Shown here: piece after piece, positions 36,233 to 50,354 of the stretch
Position numbering within the stretch: the stretch's first letter is position 1
Layout: each line of letters begins with the position of its first letter
Source of the DNA: Notospermus geniculatus
Taxonomy: Eukaryota > Nemertea > Pilidiophora > Heteronemertea > Lineidae
Direction of reading: 5' to 3'
DNA: 64,000 bases
Assembly (NCBI GenBank): GCA_002633025.1
Contig: NMRB01000685.1
Coordinates: forward strand, 44,472 to 108,471
Position numbers and translations under genes: made by a program
Notes under the pieces: generated by a model
The model's input: the letters and a program-made list of their open reading frames with translations, nothing else
What the model was told of the DNA's origin: nothing
Database searches by the model: none

Positions 36233-39200
36233 CCCATTCGAAGCTTCTAGATCAAGAAATGGGCCTTGACGTCACCAGGGGTGGCTGTAAAAAGAATGAT
36301 ATACATGTAAACCCCTTGTTTAAAAAAACACTACTTTGTTTGATAGATCATTATTTTTCTGTTCCATTTACCATTTAATCATATCGAGCGTAAGGCGATG
36401 CAACAGCGAACGAGCTAAGTTGTTCTATGTATAATTGAAGAAAATATTTATAAAGTAATTCATGAATTATGAATCATTCTCCCTTTTAGATGTCTTCAGG
36501 TGAGTGATCAGTTCTTTGTAATCGCGTTGGTTATTAATTAATATTGATGCAATTAGTACGAGAAAATCCATTTGTGCATGACGCATTTCTTTGCGATGTG
36601 GATGCTGGTTCTCAATGGCTGGAACTACGGATCACAATTTATTTGACATTAGGGGGCCGTAGGGGGTTACCATCGAAATGAATCTGTAAGATCAACAAGG
36701 ATTTTCCCTTTCGCTTGGATTTAGCGTGATTAGCTACCAAAGCCACCTTGGTAAAAAGCTTTGAAGGCCCCTAAGGCCTGGAAGGCTCTCGGAGAGTACT
36801 TTTCAATGAATACCTATGTGACAGGGTTTTTGTAAGATTTTAGGATTTGGTATGAAGTCGCCAATGGAAACCTGACGAAAGCGTTGAAGTCCATTCCATG
36901 TTTACGAAGGTCCATCTCAATGGGGTTGCTAAATCCTGCCCGTTTGGCGTAGATGCACGTGCAAGCCTCTTCTGTGCAATGACTGTGTCTTAATGCATTA
37001 TTAGACGTAGTGCATTGAGAAATGCACGCACATGCTTCAATGTACAAGCGATGCTGCAGACACGATATGGTAGCGTACGTTTTTCCGCAGGGATAACCAC
37101 AACAATGATAGGTAACCTTTTCAATAGCACCAGTCATCGAGCAGAATATCACAATCAGAAATCATACAATTATCTTCGCGTAGCATCGAAACATTACGTC
37201 ATCAAATGGACGCGTACAATTACGTCATACAATAGCTTCTATAGATGTCACCAATAGGGTATGGGGTTTAGGAATAAAGGATTGACTGGTGGTCAGTCGG
37301 GAGCATTGTGTGTGAAAGGTTGGCTAAGGTGAAAGAAGGAATGGTGAATGGAAAGAATGAAAAGGCTTGACTAACTGACCAGGAAGTCTTCAATAGCCGT
37401 CCACAAGATCGATAGGCACAATAACTTCGTAGTAAAAAGGTACAATAGAGTTTTTTATACGTATGGATTCGATCTTGGCGCTATTCATGGTGATAAAACA
37501 ACCATGCGGGTTGATACTGTAGACCATTCAGCGAGTGGACATGGCGGGAGAATAGCCATGACTCGTTACGTGGAGTTGTAAGCAAGGCGCTTGTGTGGGG
37601 AGTTTATGAATGGCGTGTGCATTGGGGCTAATGTGTAGTGTGCACTGTGCATGCATTCTGCTGCGATTTCCACGTGCTTTCCAATGTCAGTGAGAACATT
37701 ACCGGTCGGTGCATACATCAATGTGTCATAACTTTTAACACATTAGTCACACATTGGGGAATGTCTTATGTTGCAACTATCGTCCGTCGTGTCAAATGCC
37801 TTGAAAAATGACTCGGAATGTTGCACCTATGTCGACGTTTTTACCCCTATGATCTACCACCACGCAAGGAAGTTTCGGCCCTCAGGGCTTGGGCAAAGGA
37901 ATGTGTCCACATTTTAGGTAGCTCGAACTGTTGACATTGAGCGCGGATTCAGTGGTTCGGCTAAAACAAACAAGCGGCCTACACGTCAAATAACCCGACC
38001 AATTAAGACCGGTTGTGACGACAAACCAGTAAACCTGTAAGCGCAGTAAAAACAAAAACAAGGTGCATTTGTGGGGCTTTTTGGACGTTCAAATAATCCA
38101 AGGGGTAGTTTGGGTCTTTGTTGCACTTTGCCGGGAGTTCATTTGACATATTAGGGTTTCTTGCCACTCTTGGTGGTCTGGGAAGATGGCGGGTCTGATG
38201 ATGAAAAACTCCGTTAAAATTTCTATTGTGTTTGAGCATGGCCCCTTATTTTTCGCTTTAATGACAGATGTGATGAACTCATGGGTTGCGCGATAACAGG
38301 GGCGTGGTAGAAACGTTAATTACGAAACTATTGATGAATTCGAAATGTTGCTGCGACGCCGACACACCTCAGATTTCCAAAAAAGAGTGGAACAGCATGG
38401 CCTGTCGTGTCACAACCTTAGCATGACTCGGCCCAGGTTTGCGTGTTGGCAAAACATACCTTGGCCTACGAATTGTTGTCGAAACGTGGAATTCGTTCCA
38501 GGAAAAGCCCAGAAAAACTTCACAAAACTTTTACCCCATAGTACAGGGTTGTGAAGAAATTATTAGCCGGAGATGACGTCAGCTCCGGCAGGAACCGAGT
38601 GAGTTAACGACCGGTTTTTTCGCGTAATGACCAGCTCAAGTCGAGCAGGCAAACAGGGGCACATGAAAGACACCGCCTGTGGGGACAATTTTCAAGCTTG
38701 ACCACACCTCTAGAAGCTTTCCACGAAGATTGCATAAGATGATGTGACATTACGTACGATAATTGTGTTAAAGTTACGTTGGCTTGTTGTTCGGTGTGCC
38801 CAGCTGTGTTGGGATTAGAATGGGCGAGTCGTTTGCGAATTTTGCCTCAGGGGCTCTGCTAACAGGAAAAGAAAATTACATTTCACAGAATGAGAATCAA
38901 CAGCCTAATATTTTACTTAGGCCGGAACTAGGTTTTGTGACAATTTAGTAGAACGTAACCTTGAGTAATGGATAATACGTTAGACTATTTGTACGTTGGT
39001 GTGTGGTTTAACTACTGAAGCATTTTGCTAATAGAATAGAATTTTTGGCCATGATTAGAAAATAAAGGGTGATGGGTGAACAGCGATTTTTGGCCGGCGG
39101 TGGTGGAATTTAATGAAATACCCAGGAAGCTGGAATAGGTAACAGGGTGCGTGAGATAGGGGCAAACAACGCCCAATAAAAGAATCGTAAATGTTTTTAA

Positions 39201-41139
39201 ATGGAAACAGTATGCGGTCGAAATTGTTCAATTTAATTGGGTTTTACTGCGCAGTGAATTACCTATGGACTGGTAAATTTTTATGGCTTGTACCTCTCTG
39301 TGAAGGTTTGCCCACTGGCATGGTTCCCAAACTGAGTGACGATGAAACCCAAAGTTTCCCCTTGACCCCTCTCCCACCTGATTCCGTGAGAGATCAGTCG
39401 ATAGGGCTAGAATTTAGGTGTCGGTTGGAATCAGACTGCACAGGGCAACGCCGAGACCACGTATAAACAGGCCTTGGTAGAAAAAGTAGAACGGCGAATT
39501 CATCTTTTTTCGCAACTCATTGTTGGTCAATAGTCTAAACTTCGATAATCGATCATTAAATTGCCAATCAAACTCGTCCACAATCGTTTGATCGATTGAT
39601 TGGATGACAATTGTTTCTCAATAAAAAGACAAACTTCAAAGTAAATCGTTTTGTTCTTAAAAAAGAAAGACTCGCGTGTTTTCCTTTCTTTATCAAAGTG
39701 TTTGCTGTGGTTTCGCTTTGTACGGATTGTATAGGCCTTTTCTCCAACTCTTTCATTCAACACGTGGAATCATTGAAAAGGGTTTTATTGCTCTTAAAAA
39801 GGGACACGGGTCAAAATACCTTGGCCCTTTTTAGGCCAACGATCCATATAAAATGTTTGTTGTTTTTCATTCTGGGAAGATGTTCCCTTTGAATTGGTGA
39901 ACAATCGACCTGTGAACACTGATTTCTCGATTCCATTGAGGAAGTAAAGAGTTTATTGTCAAACATCATTGTAATGTAATGTTACTCCCCCAAGACTGAT
40001 CCAAGTCTATAATCAACACTCTTTGGACATTCTCGACTAAACACATCAATTTGGCCCTCGGGAAACGCAGTCGTCAGACAGTGCTCTTCTCAGCGCGTTC
40101 CAGCGTCAGGTCTTCTGATTATCGCGGGCCTATCAGGCAGATAGATTCATCTCTGTATATTCAAAACATTTCTTGTCTTCTTTCAAAATCATCCCCAAAT
40201 TTTCTTCGGAAGATGATACAACAGGCATAAAGGGTTATATGGCGGCTATTTCAAAAAGTTGTTTTCTAAAACTTCCTTGTCCCGAATTTTGTACTACATC
40301 TCCCCATTCTCTCATGACAACGACGACTAAACATGGCGACCCGTTCATTATTTTAACCATTAATTCCCACCATATATCCGACCACGTTTCCCATACTCGA
40401 TAATTATATGACAATTTCGGTCTCGGTATAGGATAATTTAATCTCCCAAAGCATGTAGGCTTAAAACTTTGTCATTACCAGGTAGAAACCGACCGGTTCA
40501 GGCACGCATGGCAGGATACGTGTAGTTACAGGTCAACAACACAACAAAATGTTCAAATTATTGCCCACAGTGCAGTCATGCATGTGTGTTGCATGACGTG
40601 TACGGCCCACGGACTCAGCGGAGCTTGTAACAAGCATGAGCCCGTCCAAGTGTGGAAAAAACACCCTATATTTGTCCGCAAAGTCGTCAAATTACGAAAT
40701 TCCCTCGTAAACTGCCAAAACTTCTAATGTAATTAGGCCTTGTTTATACTACGTGCAGACACACAGGCCTATACCCCTGTGGTTTTAAAAAGGGTAAACA
40801 TTGCAGGTGTGAACAGGGACATATCAATGTTATGACAAGAAAAATAAAACGATGACTTTCCCTACAACCAAAATGAACCTATATCAGTTTTGACAACATG
40901 AGTGATTGAGTTGTTGTAAGGTTGAAGGTCTGCGAGATTTTCTCATGTTTTAATTTAACCCAGTCATACTGACTCCAAAATCACATAGCTCAAAGGGATT
41001 TTGCCAAGAAACCTTGAACCCAGTTCCACGCCGTCGAAACTTTGATCAAATTTTCTGAATTTGCTGAAGAAGGGCTCACACTACTTTTGATGAAAATTGT
41101 CGGCCGGAATTTGGAGTATTTAGGAAATCGGGTCAAAAA
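36233..41139. other. Unassigned; Cys-rich minus-strand frame and CRE palindrome
   Basis: About 4.9 kb without a confident gene. On the minus strand an ATG at 37137 opens a 107-codon frame ending at 36814 with ten cysteines between residues 12 and 61 and no signal peptide. A 24-bp palindrome centred on TGACGTCA lies at 38566-38589. Otherwise AT-rich unique sequence. Confidence 0.35.
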
Positions 41140-41494
41140 TACTGATGAAGATGACGATGTTGTTGTTGAAGAAACGTTGTTGATGACGATGTTGTTGAAG
41201 AAGTGTTGTTGATGATGATGACGATGTTGTTGAAGAAGTGTTGTTGATGATGATGATGATGTTGTTGAAGAAGTGTTGTCGGTGATGATGATGATGTTGA
41301 AGAAGTGTGTTGTTGTTGCTGCTGATGTTGTTGAAGAAGTGTTATTTTTGACGACGATGTTGTTGAATAAGTGTTGCTCCTGATGTTGCTGAAGAAGTGT
41401 TGCTGCTGATGGCGATGTTGTTGAAGAAATCTTATTGTGGATGGCGATGTTGTTGAAGAAGTGTTGTTGTAAATGTTAATGTTGTTGAAGAGAA
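41140..41494. repeat. GATGTTGTTGAAGAAGTGTT minisatellite
   Basis: About ten units of roughly 33-40 nt are built from GATGTTGTTGAAGAAGTGTT plus a variable (GATGAT)n insert. It is trinucleotide-like throughout. The array ends near AATGTTGTTGAAGAGAATG. Confidence 0.92.
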
Positions 41495-44400
41495 TGTCTC
41501 ACTTTGGATGAACGCAATTGAGAATCATGTCATCTGAAACGCCACTATAATAGACTATTTTTCGCAAACCTCGTTTCACAGCGCCACGAATGAGCCGTGA
41601 CATTCTGCATGAGTGCTTTCCCCCGTCCCTGACATGCCCGAGGGCCCGAGACCCGCATGTACAGTCACAACAGGGTCATGGCAACAGTTGGGCCATTTTG
41701 AAATCATTAACATTTATGAGAAATGTGGCCTCGGCGATGACTTCAAACCGCTGCACGATTTTAATTTACTACTTTTTCGTGTCCAAGCATGCGCTAGGCG
41801 CATTTGGGGTAAAATTCATAGTTTTATGGTTTGAAGTCACCAATATTTATCAGAACATGCGGGAATAAGTCATCCAAATCAGGATACGAACTTCGCCGAA
41901 AGTTCACGCCATCCATTGGTTAGAACTTTGAGAATTTCTGACTTGGCCCTGTAAAAACGGCTGAACGCAGTCAGAAAGTTGGGAACCGTTGTTTATAACA
42001 ACAGTAGAGAGCCAAACCGTTAATGATAAGTAGCCATCGGCCATCACAGTTAGGTCAGAGTGCCAGCAACAGTGGTTGGTACAATAATTAGCCGCTAAGC
42101 ACATATGGACTAGGCCGTGGGACCGTCGTCTCGAATTGGCCAGCGCTGGATGTTCTAAGATCGCTCAGTGTTCGTAACATCCAGATCTGCTGTTGGAGTT
42201 TTTTAGAATCTCCAATATTTCGCCAACTAAAATCGATAAAACTCTTTGAAATATGGAAAAATGTCAAAATATCAAAAATATAAAAATATCAAATATCTGC
42301 AATGGCATATTTCTGATATCTCCCGTCCCGACCCTTGCTATCCTTCTTTGAGGTTTTAAATTTTGCGTCACCTTTGGTTGACCCTCAATCCGGTAAAAAA
42401 GGTCCAATAACCATCAGAGTAGAAAATGTCGATTAACCGCGATTGTCTGTCATTGATTATTCCTGTAAAATCGGAATTACATCTTGAAACTGCTACAGAA
42501 TGGTGGTGGTCATTGATTACTTCAGTGATTAAGGGAGAAATGCTAATGGTTTTTGAACTGCATGAGCTTCGAATGGCAATGGTTTTTGAATTACATATGA
42601 TTCATAATACCGCGGAAAAAGTTGTGTTCAATCTATCAAAATGCATTAATAGTTTTTGCGCGGTGATGTGTTCAAATTAAGTCTGTCTTTTTTTCTTAAA
42701 AAATCTTTGGTTTTGTCAAAGAATGGAAAAACAAGTAAAGGTACTAATTTCTGAAGATTCACTTATAATAATATTCCCCTCTGGTATCCACGGCTTCATT
42801 TCGGCCAACAAACCCGGCGCGCGCCCGCCAACTTTTGGCGGGAAATTATCGCAAACTGAATTCAAACTTTCCCCTCTGCTTCAACAAGTACTCACATACT
42901 GCTAAAACGATTATCTCACTTTCTCTTATAATTCGATTACTTTCTGTGTTATTTTTGTTTGATAGTTTCAAAGTCGACGATTATCGAGCTCTGTTACAGT
43001 CAATAATTTAAGCGCGTTGTCAAGTTCAACAAGTGTCAACAATGAAAGAGTTGGGTTACATTTCAAAGATGAAGCGCAAAGGTACATTTTTGTAAGGCGA
43101 GAATTCAATAATATTTTAACTCTTAATTTAATCAGTCAATACCAGTTATTTTTTATCTAAAAGAACAATATTTTTATCTAAGTGATGGTTGAAATATTTA
43201 TTGGACGTTGATTGATTTTTTTGTTTCGGTCTGATGGAATTTGAAGTTGACCACGATATTTTGATTTTTGGAAAATTAGATGAATTTGTTATACCGTCGT
43301 TAATTACTCATAAGGGGCATTTTATTTGACATAATGATACAATTTAGCTTTCATTCAATTACTTATTATTAATAGTCTACTTTGATATCATTAAATCAAT
43401 TTTGATATTTCCGACTTTCGACAACCACACCAGTTCATCTACCACCTGATACTGGGCCTAGTTTCAAGAAACTCCTCAGAGGGTATCTTGGCGTTAACGC
43501 TGGCGTTAAGTCCATTCAAAGTAACAAAGAAATAACGCCGAGGCAGCTTCAAAACCAAGTTAGGGGAAAACTTGGTTGGGGTTAGTTTGAGGGCGAATGG
43601 TCAAACCTGCTTTAATCTGTTTGACATGTTCATGCATTCGCTAAAAAGTTTGGGCAAAAAAGGAGATGTATCCTTTTGGAAATACTGATAGGAAACTACA
43701 GCAGATTGCAGAGTTTCTACCGTAGTATTTTGTGCACTTTGCTTCCGAATATTTACTATTGCGTTACACACCTATCGAGCGACACTCATCTCCCGGGAAA
43801 CTCTAAGTAAAACATGTCGGTTTTGTCAACTGAAGTGCATGAACCGTTTGTTTACGGAAATCGACAGTTTGCCAGGATTTGGGGCAAAGTTAAACACAGG
43901 GAGACTAAAACCTCAGCATGCCAGTCAAAAACTAATTGGTGTACATGAAAACATTCCCCCTTGATGAAGCTTAGGCAAAAGTACTTATGACGCGCTTTCC
44001 AAACTCGACTGACGCGTTCACCCGGGGTGTTTTTTTGAGTTGGCCATCTTTGTTGTTTTTGCCGTCCGCCCGAAGCTTGTAACTTATTTTGCACTCAGAC
44101 AACTAGATTTACCTCAAGCGTTTGATTTGTAAGGTTATGCACTTAAGAAAATGCTTCGGAAGATTTTAGAGTCTGCCTAGAGGTGGTTGATGGGGCTGAG
44201 ACGTCGTAGAGCTGCGATGGGACACTTTGAGGTTTTGACGGCCGAAAAGTTTGCCCCAGAACTTGCTGCGTTGTGAAATGTAGTAAAATTGAATGATGGA
44301 GAAATAAGGGTGGGAAAATAAGGGCAAAAGTTTTTGAAATCGTGATTCTTGACTTTGTTTTCGAATCAGTCGCTCGAATGACGCATTTTGTTCGACGCGA

Positions 44401-45216
44401 AATGAAGACTCTGAAAATGGTTTCACTCACCTCGGAACATTTCGGTGAAAACTCCTCCACGAATTCGACTACATATTTCCACAATTTATAGTAAAAAATA
44501 TCACATATTTACAGCATTTTGCCCTACCGTCTATTCCCTTCCGCGTTCTGACTGGTAACTGAGCGGGAATGTGGAGAGAAAAGGCGCTCTCTTGGCTGAA
44601 TATCGGCATTGAAGTCTCTTACAATGCATCGCAATAGAATCATTCATAGCGCTCGGTATTGAAAGCCCTGTATAGAACCATACTGCAGACTAATTCTGAA
44701 AGAGCGAAGCATTGAAATAACCTTATTATTTGCACGCTGTCGTTGTGCATTTTGCTTAAATCACGATAAAATTCAATTGTCTTTCACTATATTTACAAAA
44801 CAAGTGTATTGAACGCTAGCAACTATTACATGCTCTAAACAACGCTCAATAGATGCATAGAAAATCGTTTATAGCTGCTTACAAAAGTTGCATTGAAATC
44901 TCTGTAATGTTGTACAACACCCCGAATTGTCTGAATAATTCCTATAGCCATACCAGACCAGTAAAACACAATGCTAAGGGTAATTTGTGGCTATTTGCAA
45001 CCGATTTGATTTTTCGTGGCTAATGACCGTTTCGGCTTCATTCACGAGAAGACAATACGAAAGTCAAAAGACAACTCCTACACAAGAGAAGGGTAGAGTC
45101 ATATAGCGGATTCACACTGTTAAAATGGGTTCTATGCTATCGTAAAACAAATGCTACTCCGTTAGGAACATTGTTTGCTAATTTAGGGGGTTGATCAACC
45201 TGTTTGCATACTTTGA
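41495..45216. other. AT-rich non-coding DNA upstream of SoxB1
   Basis: About 3.7 kb with no gene recognised. Contains a low-complexity AAATATC tract at 42240-42300 and the paired E2F-like site described separately. Very AT-rich around 43080-43430. Confidence 0.4.
42824..42842. promoter_or_regulatory. Paired inverted E2F-like sites
   Basis: CCCGCCAA, a 3-bp spacer CTT, then TTGGCGGG make an exact inverted pair, followed by AAA. TTGGCGGGAAA matches the E2F consensus well. It lies in a CpG-rich island (GGCGCGCGCCCGCC) within AT-rich DNA. It could belong to an unannotated promoter, or be a chance palindrome. SoxB1 starts 5 kb downstream. Confidence 0.45.
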
Positions 45217-45326
45217 NNNNNNNNNNNNNNNNNNNNNNNNNNNNNNNNNNNNNNNNNNNNNNNNNNNNNNNNNNNNNNNNNNNNNNNNNNNNNNNNNNNN
45301 NNNNNNNNNNNNNNNNNNNNNNNNNN
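45217..45326. other. Assembly gap (110 N) beside a C12 run
   Basis: Unknown bases, followed immediately by twelve Cs (45327-45338). A homopolymer or high-GC tract probably caused the break. Confidence 0.99.
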
Positions 45327-45538
45327 CCCCCCCCCCCCGACACCGTGGAAAGTCAGTGGTGAACAAGTCAAGTCAATAGAGTATCACATTGCTCTTTGTT
45401 TTTGAAGCTCCGTCATGGTGAGAGCCTTCAACTCGGTGTAAAATAGGGCAAAAATATTGGTGCTTTTCATCAGAGTCGATCCTGGCCCTTTTTGTATGAC
45501 CCTGTTTAATAATTGCCACAGACGATTCTCGAATTCGC

Positions 45539-45732
45539 AGATCTGCGCACTTCCGCCGAAATCTCAACCAGAACCTCGATCTGAAACCAGCTGACGTGAC
45601 ACAATCCATGATTCAGCAATGGTCGAGTCTGACGCAACGTCTTCGACGTCACTGTCCCGAGGTTGTCTGCGTTACGTCATTCAGATTCAGACCGAGGTTG
45701 TGGTTGAGATTTCGGCGGAAGTGCGCAGATCT
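45539..45732. mobile_element. ~194-bp foldback element
   Basis: The left arm from 45539 (AGATCTGCGCACTTCCGCCG) and right arm ending 45732 are reverse complements for about 46 bp with two mismatches, with weaker symmetry further in and outside. The matching arms explain why the two strands show similar short peptides (WLRFRRKCADL). Probably a MITE. The same sequence is not seen elsewhere in the window. Confidence 0.85.
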
Positions 45733-47401
45733 TTGCCGTTTACGTCAATTTGAGAACGGTCCATCGCATTGTTTTGTCTTCTATTATCAGTTTATCTTAC
45801 AAATAATAATATAGCCAAATACATGTAGAATCAACAAATATCGACGATTTTGCCAACAGGTAGTTGTGAGACCCTCACATACGACGAAGTACCAAGATAA
45901 CCTCGAATAATCAGCAAACCATGCCGAACCGAAACTGACATCAAATATAACCGAATCGTTCACCCGATAAACTCCATGTTGACAGTTACGTAATAACCAG
46001 ATCTCTGACGCCCTTATCTGAAATGCTGTGACAGTGTACTACACACGTGTATGCATAGACGTGTGTACAAAAGGGCACTGCACAAAGGGTTTTAGTAGAA
46101 TACTGCATTCAAATCACCACAAAGCATTGTAAACTTATATTAATAATACATTTTTACTATTGTTACTGAAATCATTGCAAATATGTGATTAACCAATATC
46201 TCGCTTTCAGTTTTTGTATTTTGGCAAACTTGAATACAAGGACCATTGGTTCGGTCTTGGCCGAGTTCCTCGCTTTGAGGGCTGAACACGTGGAAGACCC
46301 GTTTGAGAAAGAGGGTATACATGTATGGCTGTGTGTTTAAACCAGAATACGGTAGATCTAACACACACCGACTCTTAAACTTTAAAAGTAAACACTACCA
46401 TTGAATGCGTTACGAAATGAGATCTTTTGTGTAGAATGCGATGTTTTTCTGCTAGGATCTCTCCCAAACGTGACACGCCATTCGAAGTGGAATAAATTTG
46501 ACAGTGAATTTATTTTCAAACCTGTTAAGAATGGATTATGAATTACGACATCATGGCTCCCAAACCCATTCTGACCAAGAAACGATATTGCCATAAATTT
46601 AATTCAATGTGTTGACGTTTTTTTTTCTGGTATCCTGTGAATGACCCCAGCATCTCAACTCAAACTTGTGTGAAATCAGATGAGTAGATGCTGACTCAGT
46701 TCGCATCCGGAATGAGTCGAGTTGAAAATTCGACTCAGTTCCACGCTACATTCACGATATAATCATTTATTTCTCATAATCATCATTCCTCTCGGCTGAG
46801 AGCCCAGGCCACGGTAAATGATGCAGCATTGTCTTTAATGGACATTATAACACATACAACTTCTGCTTTGATTCCCTATTTGCAAGCAGTGCACCCGTCT
46901 CGACGGTAGATTCACGTGTTTCACTGCTTACCACAGACTGTCGCTCTGTGAGAATGCCATCGACCAGGGGCGGGGAGTTGGTATCGATCGAGATCCACTC
47001 TCGCATAAATTCATAATATCTTACTGGGAGCATGATCAGGCATTTTGTGCAACAATTCGGCATTTCTGTCTCAAAATTTGGTACAATTACAATTTTTTTC
47101 ATAAAATTTGATATTTAGGAAGAATATATCAACTTGCAAATTGTCTTCAAACTGCTGTCAACAGCATTTTTGCCTCAATGAAAGCATACACCAGTCCACG
47201 CAGTGTTGTAGCTGATTATGAATGTGAGTAGAGTTCTCCGTCTGAAAATGACAACTTTGTGATCAAAATTGTGACCACAGTTAAGCTCGGTTTGTTTGAA
47301 TTCTAAAGGGCCAGTATACCAACGCTGTATTACGTGAGGCATTACACTGGCAGTGGCTAACACCTGCAAGGGTAAGAGCGGTGATCACCAACACACCACA
47401 G
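45733..47401. other. Non-coding DNA upstream of SoxB1
   Basis: No gene or mobile element recognised. SOX-like motifs CTTTGT (47255-47260) and ATTGTG (47268-47273) lie close together about 0.55 kb before the SoxB1 start. Such short motifs are weak evidence on their own. Confidence 0.4.
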
Positions 47402-47640
47402 AAGCCGTGGTTGGTGACGCGACGCGCTGATTGGTCGCCGAGGCGTAGCTTAAAGCTTGGGGACAATGGCGGTAGGTTTAGGCCACGCCTTATCCACTCT
47501 CGCACCTATGCCATTGTGACTGTATACGTCACTCAACGTATTGTTAGGCACAAGTAACTCGAGCAAATTAGAATCCATGAAAGCTGTCAAAAAGTTGAAT
47601 GCTGATTGGATGAAAGGGACTCGATCTATCCTTGTGCCAA
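47402..47640 (+). promoter_or_regulatory. Probable SoxB1 proximal promoter region
   Basis: CpG-rich sequence about 180-415 bp before the SoxB1 ATG. It has two inverted CCAAT boxes (GATTGG at 47429-47434 and 47604-47609), an ACAATGGCGG (YY1- and SOX-like) at about 47463 and a CCACGCC KLF/Sp-like site at about 47482. I see no TATA box, so the exact start site is unknown. The assignment rests on motif density and position. Confidence 0.4.
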
Positions 47641-47760
47641 TCAATATGACTCGGTCATAGGAGCATATTAGCCAAAGAATAAGAGTGGCTACCGATGAAC
47701 AAGACATAACGGCGAAGCTCTATGAGCAGTGTTCGTTCTATTCTTTACTACCTCTGTTAG

Positions 47761-48756
<996 letters not shown>

Positions 48757-50354
48757 CTTAGTGGACATTACCGTTCTTAGTACCGCCAACCAACCTCAAA
48801 CCGTTTTGTAGGACATATATATGAAAACGGTGACGTTTTGCCATGGATTCAGTGATTCATGTACTGGTGTGTTATCAGCAGTGGATCGGAACTCGTTTTC
48901 GTGCACGCTAGTTCCTCAGGAAATGTGACATGGGGTTGACATGGCCCCGCACGGGGCGATGGCGCGAAACTTGGAAGGCGGGCCGCGGCCCACATGGCAG
49001 AGCACGGACACGGTCAACCGGTCCTGGCGTTAGGGCCAACCGGTGACAGTTTGCACCGAGGATATACTCATAGATTCGACACGGGCTGTTTATATGGCTT
49101 AAAATATTGATACACGTAATGCGAGGAATACGAGGACGGACCTCATGTCGGCCACGTAAGTCCATGATTGTGGTCTGATAGCATTTCGTTAGATAATTCC
49201 TCCAATGATGACGAAAAACAACCAGTGATCTTCTATCCCCCTCGGAGTGACTTCGGTTTCCGTTCTTCAGCTAATTAAGCGGTTTGCCATGGTCTTCAAC
49301 TTTCCCTGGGACATTTGTGGCTGGCGTTAGTAACTGTATAGTTAACGTGTACAGAAGAATTTTTAAAAGTCTGCACCGAACTAGGAAATCTCTATTAACC
49401 TTTGTCCTTTCTTATGTATGTTGCGAGAAGTTTTCACGAGGACTTTTGTATCTTCCCCACTTTATCAGTCTCCTGTTTGTAGCTGTATACCACCCGATTT
49501 TGGTAACTTTCCAAACGATTCTACATATTGAATCTCATTAGAGGAAGAGGTTTGATTTACAACAAGTAATGCGAGGTTTTAACGAAATACTGCCTTTAAA
49601 TGTTTCCAAAAAGTGGTGGAATCGGTCAGTGTACATTTTGTGTATGCATAATAGAGATATTGATACATCATGCGGCACTAGTGCCCTTAAAAAACTTGAC
49701 TTGAACTTACACCACATTTTTTTCTCATAAAGATGAGGTTTATTTTCGTGTCTTCAAATTCTATGGGAGGTGGTCGACATAGTGTCCACCACTAGGCCTA
49801 TGTGTGTAATTTTTCTTGTACAGAGAGAGCAAAAAGTGGTTTTAGCGGTACATACAAGATTCTTTAGTTTGTAAAGCCAATGACTTATGTCAAAGCTTTT
49901 TGTATATAATATTGCACTACTCTTTCATTCTTCTTTTTCCAAACAAAACGCAAACTTTTTGTTTTTGCGAAGCTGTAATAAGACTCTTTCCACAGACCCG
50001 GATGAATTATTTGATCCCAAGAGAGGGTAGTTATAAATTGTTTTGTAGGCTTAATGATTGGTTTCAGAGTTTGATTGATCTTGGACTAGGCTGCTTGTAG
50101 AAGGACCAGGCCCTTTAGGACGGGCCTACAAAGTAAGAATCTCAAATTCTTGACTCTACGAAGTCCCTGGGTGAACTTCAAGCAATACCAATCCGCCAAC
50201 ATCATTGCCATTTTGAATATATACTTTAAACGAACGCCGTTGAATGAATAGTATTTTGGTTCATATAATGAGATCTGAAAAGTTTTTCAATTAAATTTGT
50301 GTTAATTAAACGATATTTTCGGTAACTTGGTTAGCGAACGAAATTGTGAATAAA
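48757..50354 (+). other. Probable SoxB1 3' UTR
   Basis: About 1.6 kb follows the TGA with no mobile element, ending at the AATAAA poly(A) signal at 50349-50354. An ATTAAA lies near 50290. A Pumilio-type TGTATATA is at 49901-49908. Long 3' UTRs are usual for SoxB1 genes. The extent is inferred from the signal alone. Confidence 0.45.
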
